Below, one piece after another: positions 58,470-64,000 of a DNA stretch of 64,000 nt. Position 1 is the stretch's first letter. The number at the start of each line of letters is the position of its first letter. Source of the stretch: Channallabes apus (Eukaryota; Chordata; Actinopteri; Siluriformes; Clariidae); the NCBI GenBank assembly GCA_030522415.1, contig CM060126.1, positions 10,689,352 to 10,753,351 of the forward strand. Direction: 5' to 3'. A model generated the notes under the pieces. The model searched no databases, had not been told where the DNA came from, and saw only the letters and a program-made list of their open reading frames with translations. The position numbers and the translations under genes were made by a program.

Positions 58470-64000
<5,531 letters not shown>

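Overview
The window is a piece of a ray-finned (teleost) fish chromosome. The evidence is intron-rich vertebrate genes, a CpG-rich promoter, and a dense load of fish-type repeats: Tc1/mariner remnants, tRNA-derived SINEs, an L2-like LINE, a sushi-type Ty3/gypsy element, and hAT-like and CACTA-like elements. No prokaryotic features, CRISPR arrays or functional tRNA/rRNA genes were seen.

Layout. 1-771: Tc1 remnant. 1961-7931 (minus): a 12-exon gene for a predicted 685-residue single-pass membrane protein that I cannot name; all exon joins keep frame. 8320-13003: nested transposons (mariner-like remnant split by a SINE, and another SINE split by an L2-like LINE). 16949-18428 (plus): apolipoprotein A-V-like gene. 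19029-23996 (minus): ZPLD1-like zona pellucida-domain gene, tail to tail with apoa5, with a 2.6 kb Tc1 composite in its last intron. 24000-35600: gene-free, repeat-rich. 35649-56268 (plus): layilin (layn), six coding exons over 20.6 kb; intron 1 carries a near-complete LTR retrotransposon (37266-42301). 58470-61162 (plus): CpG-rich promoter and first two coding exons of salt-inducible kinase 2 (sik2), which runs off the right edge.

layn followed by sik2 is also the mammalian order (human 11q23), and APOA5 lies on the same human chromosome arm, so this looks like a conserved vertebrate block. The genes do not form an operon or obvious pathway: apoa5 is a plasma triglyceride regulator, layn a hyaluronan-receptor type lectin, sik2 a CREB/CRTC-pathway kinase, and the ZPLD1-like product a membrane-anchored matrix protein.

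The most informative non-gene observations are in the retrotransposon. It has an 11-nt primer-binding site complementary to its own predicted mRNA 5' end (Tf1/sushi-type self-priming) and an in-frame G GGA AAC slippery heptamer just before the gag stop, the same heptamer used by the domesticated relative PEG10. Others are a cluster of CRE-like sites upstream of sik2, the loss of acidic residues at layilin's usual calcium-site motifs, and a diverged tandem array in layn intron 1 interrupted by the retrotransposon.
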